From NCBI GenBank assembly GCA_024231855.1, contig JAAEQD010000381.1:1-64000 (forward strand): DNA of 64,000 nucleotides, read 5' to 3'. Of the stretch, positions 40,189 to 49,600 are shown piece after piece (positions within the stretch are counted from its first letter, which is position 1; each line of letters begins with the position of its first letter). The notes under the pieces were generated by a model. That model was given only the letters and a program-made list of their open reading frames with translations. It had not been told where the DNA came from and searched no databases. The DNA is from Candidatus Zixiibacteriota bacterium (GTDB lineage: Bacteria > Zixibacteria > MSB-5A5 > UBA10806 > 4484-95). The translations under genes and the position numbers were made by a program.

Positions 40189-40710
40189 ATGGCTAAGAAA
40201 TTACCTATTAGAAAAGCAAATCGTTTACCGGATTATGATTACTCAACAGCTGGCTACTACTTTGTAACTATCAATATAAAAGACAAATCGAATCACTTCG
40301 GCGATGTAATCGACGGTAAAATGAAACTCAATGGCGTCGGCATGATTGCCGATCATTACTGGGAACAAATTCCGGATCATTATACTAATGTTAAACTGGA
40401 TGAATATGTGATTATGCCTAATCATATTCATGGGATAATTATCATTAGTGGCGTAAAGCGGACAGCACAGTGTGCTGTCCCTACGGATAATCGGCAAGAA
40501 AAGAGACATAATCGATTATCTACGGTTATTAGGACCTATAAAACATTAACTGGAAGAGAAATTAGAAAGACTGGTAAATCGCCGGATTTCACCTGGCAGC
40601 GATCGTTTTATGATCATGTTATTCGAAACAATGAAGCGCTAATGATAGCCCGGCAATATATTCAAGATAATCCGTTAAAATGGCACCTTGATGAATACTT
40701 CGCTGAATAA
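40189..40710 (+). CDS. REP-associated tyrosine transposase (RAYT, Y1/HUH)
   Basis: 173 aa, IS200-like Y1 fold. N-terminal YDYSTAGYYFVTINI, then VKLDEYVIMPNHIHGIIII with the HUH pair (HIH), and a C-terminal helix with the candidate catalytic tyrosine, IARQYIQDNPLKWHLDEY. TnpA-REP enzymes are single-copy, chromosomal and act on GTAG-headed palindromes; such palindromes lie on both sides of this gene and also at 8.3, 9.9, 16.2 and 28.4 kb. A 27-nt REP copy is embedded in frame (40458-40484), adding RTAQCAVPT between two conserved blocks. The ATG at 40189 has no strong ribosome site. There are no IS-type terminal repeats. Confidence 0.88.
   Translation: MAKKLPIRKANRLPDYDYSTAGYYFVTINIKDKSNHFGDVIDGKMKLNGVGMIADHYWEQIPDHYTNVKLDEYVIMPNHIHGIIIISGVKRTAQCAVPTDNRQEKRHNRLSTVIRTYKTLTGREIRKTGKSPDFTWQRSFYDHVIRNNEALMIARQYIQDNPLKWHLDEYFAE
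40458..40484 (-). repeat. In-frame REP inside the RAYT coding region
   Basis: On the minus strand GTAGGGACAGCACA then CTGTGCTGTCCGC: a 5' GTAG followed by a GGACAGCACA / TGTGCTGTCC stem. 27 nt, or exactly nine codons, so the reading frame is kept. Confidence 0.75.
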
Positions 40711-40711
40711 A

Positions 40712-40739
40712 CTAGGGACAGTTCACCAGAACTGTCCGC
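40712..40739 (+). repeat. REP element downstream of the RAYT gene
   Basis: CTAGGGACAGTTCACCA then GAACTGTCCGC: stem GGACAGTTC / GAACTGTCC with an ACCA loop; the head is CTAG rather than GTAG. It begins 2 nt after the transposase stop and has the same core as 40092-40113. Confidence 0.7.
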
Positions 40740-40788
40740 AATACCAGCATATGCATCAATATTATTATCCTGCATCAAATTTTTCCCT

Positions 40789-40817
40789 TTGCCTCCACCC
40801 TGATAATCCCCTATAGT
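40789..40817 (+). promoter_or_regulatory. Promoter of the HAD-like gene
   Basis: TTGCCT (40789-40794), a 17-nt spacer, TATAGT (40812-40817), and the ATG 8 nt later at 40826, so the leader is very short. Confidence 0.55.
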
Positions 40818-40825
40818 TATTACTT

Positions 40826-41296
40826 ATGAAAGATATTAAGATACCCGGCTATGGGCCGGTACGGCTTCGACATCTTGTGTGCGACTTTTCAGGGACATTA
40901 TCGGTTGACGGCATATTGATAGACGGTGTCAGGGAGAAGCTCAACGAGATCGCCGAGACATACGAGATACACATACTCACCGCCGATACGCACGGCCGGG
41001 CCGCCAAGCAGCTCGAGGGCGTTAAGTGCGAAATTAATTTCCTCGACCGGGATTACCAGGATGTTCAGAAGGAACTTTACACTCTGATGCTGGGCGCCGA
41101 TCTGGTAATCGCTTTAGGAAACGGGATCAATGATCGCAAGATGCTTAGATCCGCGCGGATCGGGATAGCGGTTTGCCTGGCGGAAGGATTGTCGATCGAA
41201 GCGATGAAGATGGCTGATATAATCGTGACCTCGCCAGTCGACGCGCTTGATTTAGTGCTGAATCCAAATCGACTCATAGCCACACTCAGGAATTGA
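40826..41296 (+). CDS. HAD-like protein, soluble P-type-ATPase group
   Basis: 156 aa. The HAD motif 1 region is VCDFSGTLSVDG: the second Asp of the usual DxDxT phosphatase motif is Ser, as in the ATPase-like group whose motif is DxxGT. Motif 2 is HILTADTHG (Thr), and motif 4 is VIALGNGINDRKMLRSA. The fold and the GNGxND loop match the P-domain of P-type ATPases and the KdsC-like proteins. It may phosphorylate or dephosphorylate a small substrate; the change in motif 1 argues against a standard phosphatase. It is monocistronic with a near-leaderless promoter. Function unknown. Confidence 0.78.
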   Translation: MKDIKIPGYGPVRLRHLVCDFSGTLSVDGILIDGVREKLNEIAETYEIHILTADTHGRAAKQLEGVKCEINFLDRDYQDVQKELYTLMLGADLVIALGNGINDRKMLRSARIGIAVCLAEGLSIEAMKMADIIVTSPVDALDLVLNPNRLIATLRN

Positions 41297-41451
41297 TTCG
41301 ATCGCCGGGGCTCTGGTGCTCGATATAATTATACAAACTGTACATATTGATAAGTAAGAATTCTTGCTATTTTACGGTATTATTATTTATATTATCCATC
41401 AGAAACATTACTTGAAGATACTGAACGATATAGCTTAATCAGGGAGGTTAT

Positions 41452-41847
41452 ATGGCCAGACAGAATATCTCAACGGGATCGCCATATGAGGAGTCTATCG
41501 GTTTTTCAAGGGCGGTTAAAATCGGTAATATGTTGGCTGTTTCAGGCACCGCGCCGATTAAACCGGGCGGATCGACCGCCTGTGTCGGGGATGTTTACGA
41601 GCAAACCAAATATTGCCTCGGGATTATCGAAAGGGCAATTAAAGAAGCCGGCGGAACGCTTGATAATGTCATCAGAACCAGGATTATGATGAGGGATATT
41701 TCTCAATGGCAGGAAGCGGGCCGGGCGCATGGCGAATTTTTTGGCCAAATCAAACCGGCCAGCACTTTCTTTCAGGCCAGTAGTTTTATCAACGAAGAAT
41801 GGCTGGTGATGATTGAAGCCGATTGCTATGTGGAAGGATGGGTTTAA
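41452..41847 (+). CDS. RidA/YjgF family enamine deaminase-like protein
   Basis: 131 aa. Family pattern: SPYEESIGFSRAVKIGNMLAVSGTAPI, CLGIIERAIKEAGGTLDNVIRTRIMMRDI (with the conserved Arg), and WLVMIEADCYV with the conserved Glu. RidA proteins hydrolyse reactive 2-aminoacrylate-type imines. Members this long with an extended N-terminus may act on other substrates. AGGGAGG lies 5 nt before the ATG. It follows the HAD gene by 155 nt and is probably separate. Confidence 0.9.
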   Translation: MARQNISTGSPYEESIGFSRAVKIGNMLAVSGTAPIKPGGSTACVGDVYEQTKYCLGIIERAIKEAGGTLDNVIRTRIMMRDISQWQEAGRAHGEFFGQIKPASTFFQASSFINEEWLVMIEADCYVEGWV

Positions 41848-41929
41848 ATCGATTGCCGCCTGAACGAACTTGGCGTAAAATAAACTAATTTCCAGGAACC
41901 TGGATATTATTTCATCGATTTTTTAAGCT

Positions 41930-42112
41930 ATGGATAAAAAACCGGGAGTTTTTAAACGGCTGTGGCATTACCTGAAACCGCCAATGAGTCTTAAAGAAGC
42001 CAAACAAAAAGGCTTACGTTACTTCATCTTGATAATACTATTCTATACTATTCGGGATGTGATACTCTATATTATTATACCGTTGTCGATCTGGAAATCG
42101 GTGGCTGATTAG
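41930..42112 (+). CDS. Small membrane protein, unknown function
   Basis: 60 aa. A basic amphipathic N-terminus (MDKKPGVFKRLWHYLKPPMSLKEAKQKG) is followed by one or two hydrophobic segments (YFILIILFYTIRDVILYIIIPLSIW). There is no strong ribosome site; a -10-like TATTAT is at 41905-41910. It lies 14 nt before the MBL gene, so it could be cotranscribed. The family is not recognised; support is from length, hydrophobic character and position. Confidence 0.55.
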   Translation: MDKKPGVFKRLWHYLKPPMSLKEAKQKGLRYFILIILFYTIRDVILYIIIPLSIWKSVAD

Positions 42113-42126
42113 ATAAGGAGGATTAA

Positions 42127-43035
42127 ATGAAAAATATAAGGATGCCGGTAATTTTTATATTTCTGGCAGTAGCGATTTTGGCGCTGGTCGGTTCATCATC
42201 GGCACAGAATTTCGACAATGTAACGATTAACACAATTAAAGTGGCCGAGGGCGTGTATATGCTCGAGGGCGCCGGCGGCAACCTGGGCGTATCCGTGGGT
42301 GATGACGGCGTTTTTTTAATCGATGACCAATTCGCGCCGCTCACAGTCAAGATTAAAGCGGCTATCGCTCAAATCAGCGATAAACCGATTCGGTTCGTGC
42401 TCAATACTCACTGGCATGCCGATCATACCGGCGGCAACGAAAACGTGGGCGAGTCCGGCGCGCTGATAGTCGCTCATGAGAATGTCCGGAAAAGGTTGAC
42501 CACCGATCAATTCGTGGAGTATTTCAACAAAAACGTACCGCCGCTTTCCAATATTGGCCTGCCGGTAGTGACATTCACCGACGCGGTCACGTTTCATCTC
42601 AACGACGATGAAATACATGTGTTTCATGTAGCCCCGGCCCACACCGATGGCGATGCCGTGATTCATTTCAGAAAAGCCAACGTTATCCATACCGGCGATA
42701 TACTATTCTCCGGCGGCTATCCGTTTATCGATATACCCAATGGCGGTAGCGTGGACGGTATGATTTCGGCGGCGGATAAGATATTGGAACTGGCCGATTC
42801 GGAGACGAAATTGATACCCGGCCACGGTTCTCTATCAAACACCAAAGAGTTCAAACGTCACCGCAACATGATGGTTACGATCAGAGATCGAGTTAAGATC
42901 CAGATCGATAGAGGCGATTCGTTCGAGAAGATTATTGCAACTAAGCCGTCGGGCATATTTGATGAAGAGTTTAAGGGCATGATCCCGGCGGACGACTTTA
43001 TCAAGTTCATATATGACGATCTCACCGGGCATTAG
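42127..43035 (+). CDS. Periplasmic metallo-beta-lactamase-fold hydrolase
   Basis: 302 aa. Signal peptide MKNIRMPVIFIFLAVAILALVGSSSA, then an MBL fold: NTHWHADHTGG (HxHxDH), FHVAPAHTDGDAVIHF, HTGDILFSGGYPFID and IPGHGSLSN, which together supply the two-metal site. It resembles the MBL group annotated near B3 lactamases and quinoprotein-linked hydrolases; I cannot assign a substrate, and antibiotic resistance should not be assumed. AAGGAGG lies 6 nt before the ATG. It may be cotranscribed with the small membrane protein just upstream. Confidence 0.9.
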   Translation: MKNIRMPVIFIFLAVAILALVGSSSAQNFDNVTINTIKVAEGVYMLEGAGGNLGVSVGDDGVFLIDDQFAPLTVKIKAAIAQISDKPIRFVLNTHWHADHTGGNENVGESGALIVAHENVRKRLTTDQFVEYFNKNVPPLSNIGLPVVTFTDAVTFHLNDDEIHVFHVAPAHTDGDAVIHFRKANVIHTGDILFSGGYPFIDIPNGGSVDGMISAADKILELADSETKLIPGHGSLSNTKEFKRHRNMMVTIRDRVKIQIDRGDSFEKIIATKPSGIFDEEFKGMIPADDFIKFIYDDLTGH

Positions 43036-43096
43036 GATATCCTAACATTAGAAATCACTATTGCCCGGCGAATTATTGGATTACTATTCTTATTTT

Positions 43097-43519
43097 CTAG
43101 GCACCGGGTTTCGGCTTATATATCAATGATGTGATAATGCCGATAATTATAAATTCGACAATATATATGCCTACCCAAGCCCAGGTCAGCCAGTATGGCA
43201 GGGAAAACCAGACAAACATATTAAACGCCATAACAAAGCCAATGAAAATCGCGATATAGAACCCATAACGGACGCCCTCCAGAATTCCCCTGCTTTCGTA
43301 GCCTCTGACAAAAATGAAAACGAAAAAGAAGCAAAATACGAGGGTGGTTATGATTCTCACCCAGGATAAAGCTTTCATATCGCTTTCGGGACGGAATGTA
43401 CCGTCCTGCATCAGGAGGCTGTAGGTTTCGCCAAGGATACCCCGATGAAAAATCAGGCCCATAATGAACTCGGCGACAAAAATTGCCACAACAGCCAACA
43501 ATAACCTCTTCCAGTTCAT
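43097..43519 (-). CDS. Four-helix membrane protein, unknown function
   Basis: 140 aa with four predicted membrane helices: LLLAVVAIFVAEFIMGLIF, WVRIITTLVFCFFFVFIFV, GFYIAIFIGFVMAFNMFVWF and WVGIYIVEFIIIGIITSLI. A strong ribosome site (AAAGGAGG) lies 6 nt before the ATG. No catalytic motif or family was recognised. It is convergent with the MBL gene, with a 61-nt gap between them. Confidence 0.75.
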   Translation of the reverse strand: MNWKRLLLAVVAIFVAEFIMGLIFHRGILGETYSLLMQDGTFRPESDMKALSWVRIITTLVFCFFFVFIFVRGYESRGILEGVRYGFYIAIFIGFVMAFNMFVWFSLPYWLTWAWVGIYIVEFIIIGIITSLIYKPKPGA

Positions 43520-43638
43520 GTAATCCTCCTTTAAAGATATAAGCGTAATGCGTGCTTGACTGGTTTTTTATATAAAGATGTGGAATTTGTCAACTAGTAA
43601 ATAAATGAATTTGGTACATATTTACTTACACTTGAAAA

Positions 43639-44604
43639 TCAATCCTGAGATTGCATTAAGATTTTGAACCTTCTAATAACTTCAAGAATATCTCTATCTG
43701 CCGGGATTTTTTTAATTTCCTTTTTGTATTCTTCAATTAGTTTTAATCCTGCTTTACCGCCTTTTATCTCGCATATCCAAGTCATCACATCAGTAGCCAT
43801 GGTAAGATGATATTTCGTATGTTTATCAAGATATTCCAATAGTAATGGTAATAAACGATAATCATTGAGATCATCAACAATTTCAATTAGCCATAATTCG
43901 GAAATATCAATTTCATTACGATCTAATATGAAATCATAAATTTCTAATCTCTGTTTTTCAGATAATAATTCTCCATAATGCCTAATAACGAACTGATAAT
44001 CATTGTATTCATAGTCACCAAAGCGTAGTAAACGAGCGCAATCCCACTTTAATATTGGATTTTTCAAAGTTTTTACTAACCACTCGACTATTAGTGGATT
44101 TTCTAAATCATCATCAGATTTATTCATTATTGTCAATAAGTCGTTTATTTTTTCAATACAGCCATAATAATGTTTTCCTGTCAATCTTTTCGTCCCATAT
44201 GCTTCGGCATAAGTTATATATCTATTGCCGGATGGTTCCTTAACTATAAACGTTAGTATAGTATCCCCGATTGGATAGTTAGGAGGCGGCGGACAAGAGA
44301 TAAAAGGCGAATGAAAGTTTGATATCGCTTTAATTTTCGGATCACCTTTAAGAACCGAGATTACTTTCAAGATGGTTCTAACTTCCTGATAATCACGGTT
44401 AAACACACCGGTATCCGACTTGACCGGGATTGTAACCAATATTAATTCGCTATTTTCGCACAACTGAATAATCGTTACTACATCCATAAGTCCATGCGCG
44501 GATGGAGAAATTAATAATGAGATAAGTATAATTAATATAGGCAACGGATATTTTATCACATTTTTCAGTTGGCTTAACCTATCACATTTAAATATATAAT
44601 TCAT
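43639..44604 (-). CDS. Secreted hypothetical protein with HEAT-like helices
   Basis: About 321 aa from the ATG at 44604; the frame opens at 44673, but the extra residues are unlikely to be part of a signal peptide. The signal peptide proper is about LKNVIKYPLPILIILISLLISPSAHG. The central part has a strand-rich block (ELILVTIPVKSDTGVFNR), and the C-terminal 150 residues are helical repeats with LVEWLVKTLKNPILKWDCARLLRFGDYEYND and similar, resembling HEAT-type solenoids. It is A+T-rich relative to its neighbours. Function and family unknown; the start is uncertain. Confidence 0.6.
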   Translation of the reverse strand: MNYIFKCDRLSQLKNVIKYPLPILIILISLLISPSAHGLMDVVTIIQLCENSELILVTIPVKSDTGVFNRDYQEVRTILKVISVLKGDPKIKAISNFHSPFISCPPPPNYPIGDTILTFIVKEPSGNRYITYAEAYGTKRLTGKHYYGCIEKINDLLTIMNKSDDDLENPLIVEWLVKTLKNPILKWDCARLLRFGDYEYNDYQFVIRHYGELLSEKQRLEIYDFILDRNEIDISELWLIEIVDDLNDYRLLPLLLEYLDKHTKYHLTMATDVMTWICEIKGGKAGLKLIEEYKKEIKKIPADRDILEVIRRFKILMQSQD

Positions 44605-44664
44605 TCTATAAATTACTACGTCCTGATCATATAAATATTCCAGGATAAGTCGTTGATTTTCCCC

Positions 44665-44693
44665 TTTACACACCTGTTATTATTATATATAAG
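44665..44693 (+). promoter_or_regulatory. Promoter of the DUF554 gene
   Basis: TTTACA (44665-44670), a 17-nt spacer, TATAAG (44688-44693), and the ATG 9 nt later at 44703. It overlaps the upstream end of the divergent hypothetical gene's frame. Confidence 0.5.
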
Positions 44694-44702
44694 TTCTGGC
44701 AT

Positions 44703-45380
44703 ATGTACGGTTTTGTTGTTAATACTATCACCGTTCTAATCGGCTCCGGGCTAGGACTTCTAGCCGGTGCCAGGTTGGATGATAAATATAAAGATATAGT
44801 CCTCAAATCGCTGGGCCTGGTAACAATATTAATCGGCATCAAAATGGCGATTAAGACCGAGGAGATATTAATCCTGGTCGGTTCGTTGGTATTCGGCGGG
44901 CTGATCGGGCAATGGCTTGGTATCGAGGAGCGACTGGAGAATCTCGGCGAGTATCTGAAAAAAAGAGCGGGATCATCGGGTAAGGATTTCGTGTTAGGAT
45001 TCGTGACCGCCTCGCTTCTATTCTGCGTCGGGCCGATGACCATTGTCGGATCGTTCGAGGATGGGCTTTACGGGCGGGGCGAGTTGATATATATTAAATC
45101 TCTGATGGACTGTTTCGCAGCTATGGCGCTTTCGGCGGCGTTGGGCGCGGGAGTGATATTTTCGGCAATGATAATATTGGTCTATCAAGGAGCCTTAACA
45201 TTACTGGCGCGATATTTCCAGGATATTCTTAGCGAACCGGTTGTCACCGAGATGTCGGCGGCCGGCGGGGTGATGATGCTGGGTATCGCGATTAATTTGC
45301 TGGGATTATCGAAAATCAAAGTTGGAAATTTACTGCCCGCGCTTGTACTGGCGGCTTCAATAACATGGATTGTTAGATAG
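44703..45380 (+). CDS. DUF554 membrane protein (YdfK-like)
   Basis: 225 aa with six or more membrane segments. N-terminus MYGFVVNTITVLIGSGLGLLAGARLDDKY matches the family; then LVGSLVFGGLIGQWLGIEERLE, FVLGFVTASLLFCVGPMTIVGSFEDG, and IYIKSLMDCFAAMALSAALGAGVIFS. The CVGPM(T/A)I(V/L)G motif is diagnostic. The family is putative and its transport activity is unproven. Monocistronic. Confidence 0.9.
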   Translation: MYGFVVNTITVLIGSGLGLLAGARLDDKYKDIVLKSLGLVTILIGIKMAIKTEEILILVGSLVFGGLIGQWLGIEERLENLGEYLKKRAGSSGKDFVLGFVTASLLFCVGPMTIVGSFEDGLYGRGELIYIKSLMDCFAAMALSAALGAGVIFSAMIILVYQGALTLLARYFQDILSEPVVTEMSAAGGVMMLGIAINLLGLSKIKVGNLLPALVLAASITWIVR

Positions 45381-45415
45381 CATTAAAATAAAAATAATTA
45401 AAAGGAGGTATGCCA

Positions 45416-46495
45416 ATGGCTTACAGTAAACTTCTCGACCGCAGATTGGAATCAACCAAAGGCAAACTAGGCTCAGGAAGCAAGGTTTGCTTGTTAAATG
45501 GTCGGGATATCTTCCATACTATCCGTGATAAAGAAATGATAATGATGGCCTGCAACGTGCGAATAAAACATGTTGTGCCGGGGATAATGAAAGCGGCCCA
45601 GGAACTGGATGCGATTGTCGGTTTCGAATTGGCTAAAAGCGAGGGCCATATCGATGGCGGCTATACAGGCCAACCGCCACAAGTTTATTACGATATGCTG
45701 GTCGATTATGCCGAAAAAACCGGTTTTGAGATGCCGTTTTTTATTCATGGCGATCATATTACCGTAAAAAACACAAGCGATAAGGAAATCGATGCCGCTA
45801 AGGCCCTGATAGACGCCGAGTTAAAGGCTGGCTACACTTGTTACGCGATAGATGCCTCATTTAACGAGCACGAGGACAATATCAGGATTACCCTGGATTT
45901 GGCCAAGGAAATTATGGCAGCCGGATGGGGTCTAGAAGTCGAAGTCGGCGAGGTTAAATCGACCGGCCAGACCGCTGAAGTAACTACGGTCGAGGAAGGG
46001 TCATCGTTCATTAACGCGTTGTTTGATAACGGGATAAGGGCGAATTTACTGGCTATTAACAATGGTTCCAAACATGGCAATTATCTGGAGGGCGAGGAAA
46101 TCAATATCGATTTAACTCGTACCGGCGATATATATCAGGCTATCAAGGATAAAGATGTACGAATTGCCCAGCATGGTATAACCGGAACCCCCCTAAATAT
46201 TATCGGCAAATTTGCCGAATATGGCATTCGCAAGGGTAATGTAGGTACTCAATGGCAGAATATCGCTCACGCGGGATTGCCAAAAGATTTAATGGAACAG
46301 ATGAAACAATGGGCGGAGTCAGAGGGTAAAAACATTAAGATGGCAACCAAGCCTTTCAAAAAGGAGATAGATAGCGTTTCCGCGGCGGATGCCCAAAAGA
46401 TTGCTGACGAAGCGTATCAAGTAGCTCATTCGTTACTAACCGCTTTCAGAGCGGATGGTTCGGCGGCTTATTTAAACGAGAATATCGGTAACTAA
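45416..46495 (+). CDS. Class II fructose/tagatose-bisphosphate aldolase family protein
   Basis: About 359 aa. Zn-dependent aldolase fold: FFIHGDHITVKN (the His-Gly-Asp-His zinc motif), YTCYAIDASFNEHEDNIRIT, WGLEVEVGEVKS, LLAINNGSKHGNY, and RIAQHGITGTPLNIIGKF. The frame is longer than the E. coli enzyme and has an insert after VGFELAKSEGHIDGGY, so the natural substrate (fructose-1,6-bisphosphate, tagatose-1,6-bisphosphate or another) is not certain. AGGAGG (45403-45408) lies 7 nt before the ATG at 45416, so the upstream ATG at 45410 is unlikely. Confidence 0.85.
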   Translation: MAYSKLLDRRLESTKGKLGSGSKVCLLNGRDIFHTIRDKEMIMMACNVRIKHVVPGIMKAAQELDAIVGFELAKSEGHIDGGYTGQPPQVYYDMLVDYAEKTGFEMPFFIHGDHITVKNTSDKEIDAAKALIDAELKAGYTCYAIDASFNEHEDNIRITLDLAKEIMAAGWGLEVEVGEVKSTGQTAEVTTVEEGSSFINALFDNGIRANLLAINNGSKHGNYLEGEEINIDLTRTGDIYQAIKDKDVRIAQHGITGTPLNIIGKFAEYGIRKGNVGTQWQNIAHAGLPKDLMEQMKQWAESEGKNIKMATKPFKKEIDSVSAADAQKIADEAYQVAHSLLTAFRADGSAAYLNENIGN

Positions 46496-46678
46496 AGGAC
46501 CTTGACAATAGTTCTGTTTTGTATATCTTATGTTGAAACGAAAGGGGAATTTATCGCATCTGGCTAAAGAGTGTATGGCATTTATGCCGAATTAACAACA
46601 GAAGATATTACTCTTTGGACCAGAGGAAGTTGCCTGACCCGGTCTGATATTTTGGGCAGGAATTTCGAGGAGGAGTGG

Positions 46679-49600
46679 ATGAAGCTCGTCTTAAGCGCGA
46701 TAATAACCGTTTTATTTCTCATATTGCCATTAAATATAGCACTTGCTGTGACTACATTCGATGGCGATGTACAGATTCTGGAATCTGACGAGACCGGAAT
46801 AACTTTTACATACGTTGCCCCATCGGCGGTATTAGCTACGCCTGATGGTTATCCGGATAATTACAAGGCTCCCGAAATTCCGCGAACCGCGCGGATTGCC
46901 CAACCCGGCACGCCTTTATTACCGGTAAAGGTGATTCCAATCGGCGTCCCATTCGATTCAAAACCATCTATCAAAGTTATCAACGGGCAATATACCCCCC
47001 TGGCCAAGGCCGAAGTGCCAAACTTCATAATAGAAAAAACTCAGGCTGAATTCGAGGCCAAAGCAAGCAGTCAAGCGACGCTGAAGAGTTGGCCTTATGA
47101 AAATGTCTATATCGAGAGTGAGAATGTTATCCGAGGTTTGCGAGTACTTAAAGTTTGCCTGGCCGCGGCAAAACTGGAAGGCGGCATGCTATATCAAGCC
47201 GAATCGATTACGGTTAGAATCGATTATAATAGCTCGGGTGATCAAAATAGGTATCAAGCCCGCCCCAATGGGCAGATTTTCGAGAAAGTACTTTCGAGCA
47301 TCGTGGCCAATCACGAAATAGCCAGGAACTGGCGAGTGCAGTGGCCGCCAATTCCATTTCGAACCGCCAGCGCGCAATCGTCTTTCGATTCGTCTCAGGT
47401 ATGGATTAAACTGGAGATTGCCGGCTCGGGGATTTATAAAGTTAGTCGTTTTGAGTTGAACAATATCGGAGTCAATGTTTCCGAGATCGATCCGCGCGAG
47501 TTAAGGGTTTTTTATGGCGGTGGCGCTGAATTGCCGGTCGACAATGATTTACCCCGACCGGAATTTCAGGAAATACCAATCTACGTCTCGGGGGCCGACG
47601 ATGGTGAATTTAACAGCGGCGATCAATTGCTGTTTTACGCCGAATCAGTGGATAGACCTATTTACAGCGAAGATGACGAAAGATATATCCAAAGAACTCA
47701 TCATTATACATCCAGAAACAGCTGCTGGCTGACATATAGCGGCGATTTCGGGTCATCGCCGGAACGCTGGACCAATGTCGATGGTTCAATTCAACAACCA
47801 TCGGCGATTGCCCTGAGCAGTTTTAACGATTATATCCATGAAGAACAGGAACTCGTTTTTTATATCCCTCCATCGTTCCCAGGCAATACTCATCCTGAGG
47901 ATCATTTTGATTGGTATTGGGGCAACCAAACCGATTACTCTATCAGCAGACAGGTAAAAGACATCGTATCCGGCAGTCAGGCTCATATCATTACCAAAAC
48001 CAAATCGACTTTCGATACACTGCTTGTAAACAACATTTTTGTCGAAAGAGATTATTACAATAGCGGCTACACGGATTATTACACAACTGATCTTCGTAGC
48101 GGGTTTAATACGCTTTTGTTGAAAGACGGTTCGAATTTCCACCTGGATTTCATAGATATTCACTACGAAAGGTGGCTGAATGTCGATGGTGGTCAACTTG
48201 AATTTTACGGACCGGAGCAGGTTTACACATATAATTATCGTCTGACAAGTGTCCCCTCGGACTACACCCTTCTGGACATATCATCGGCAAGCAATGTCTC
48301 ACGAATCACCGGCGGCGAGTTGGACGGAGATGAATTAAGATTTCAAAGCTTTAGCGATGGCAGGAAGCGCTTTTATCTGTGTTCGCCGGACTATTACAAG
48401 CAGGTATTCGACTATGAATTGTATGAACCGGATGATCTTCGGTCGACTATGAACGAGGCGGATTATATAATCATTACGCCAGACCTATTCTACGATCAAT
48501 CGCTGGAATTAGCCGCTCACAGAGAAAGTATCACCCCGGGTTTAAGAACCAGGGTAGTGAAAGTTGAAGATATCTATAATCAGTTCAGTTGGGGATTATT
48601 TGACGCGCTGGCGATTAGAGACTTTCTAAAATACGCTTTCGAAAACTGGGCCAACAGCCCGCCATCATATGTAGCGTTGATCGGCGACGGGCATTATGAC
48701 TATCGCGACAACATGAACAATAATGTTCCCAACAGGATTCCCCCATTTGAATCGACTCAGTCATCGACCGGACGGGCGGGATCCGGTTCAGATGAAAGCT
48801 ATATATATTTCGGTGAATATGGCTATCTCGATTCGGATGGAGCAGGCGGGCTGGATATGATAATCGGGCGTATTCCAGCCAATAACACCGATGAAATGGA
48901 AATCGTTCTGGATAAGATAATTAACTACGAAGTTAATCCCAATATGGGCAAATGGCGCAATAAAGTGGTCATAGTTGCCGATGACAATAATACTCCCGAT
49001 AGGTCAACTGAGCGGGATCATACTCGTCAGGCGGAAGCTTTGGCCAATGACCATGTCCCGCCGGAAATGGAAATACAGAAAATTTATATGGTGGAATTCC
49101 CGCTCCGAGCCGGCCGCACCAAACCCGACGCGCGGGAGGCATTAATCAATGCCTTCAATAACGGCGGATTGATTATCAATTGGATAGGTCATGGCAACAA
49201 GGGTTTGTGGGCGCATGAGCAGCTTTTCAGACGTATTGAGGATATGCCGCGGCTTGTCAATGATGATCAATTGCCTTTGGTGTTTACAGCTTCCTGCTCG
49301 ATAGCCTATTATGATCATCCGCTGGAACAAGGAATGGCGGAAGATTTCGTCCGTCACCCCGGCGGCGGCGGGATAACATCTATTGGCGCGACCAGATTAG
49401 TTTATTCCGCCGGCAACTCCGAATTGAACAAGGATGTGTTCGATCAGCTGTTATTTGATGATTCTGTCTCATTCGGCCAGGCGTTATATGTGGCTAAATA
49501 CCTTCGTGAAATACCTCCGGGCGGCCCCGATACGAATCGACGCAAATTCATGTTGTTGGGCGAACCGGCTTTGATCGCCGGTAAACCATCGCTCGAAGCG

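Noticed and set aside
42127-43035. Beta-lactamase resistance gene
   Set aside because: The MBL fold alone does not show lactamase activity; sequence gives no B1-B3 specific support.
46571-46678. Extra N-terminal 36 residues of the C25 protease frame
   Set aside because: No signal peptide or ribosome site; a strong GGAGG and signal peptide lie at the ATG at 46679.
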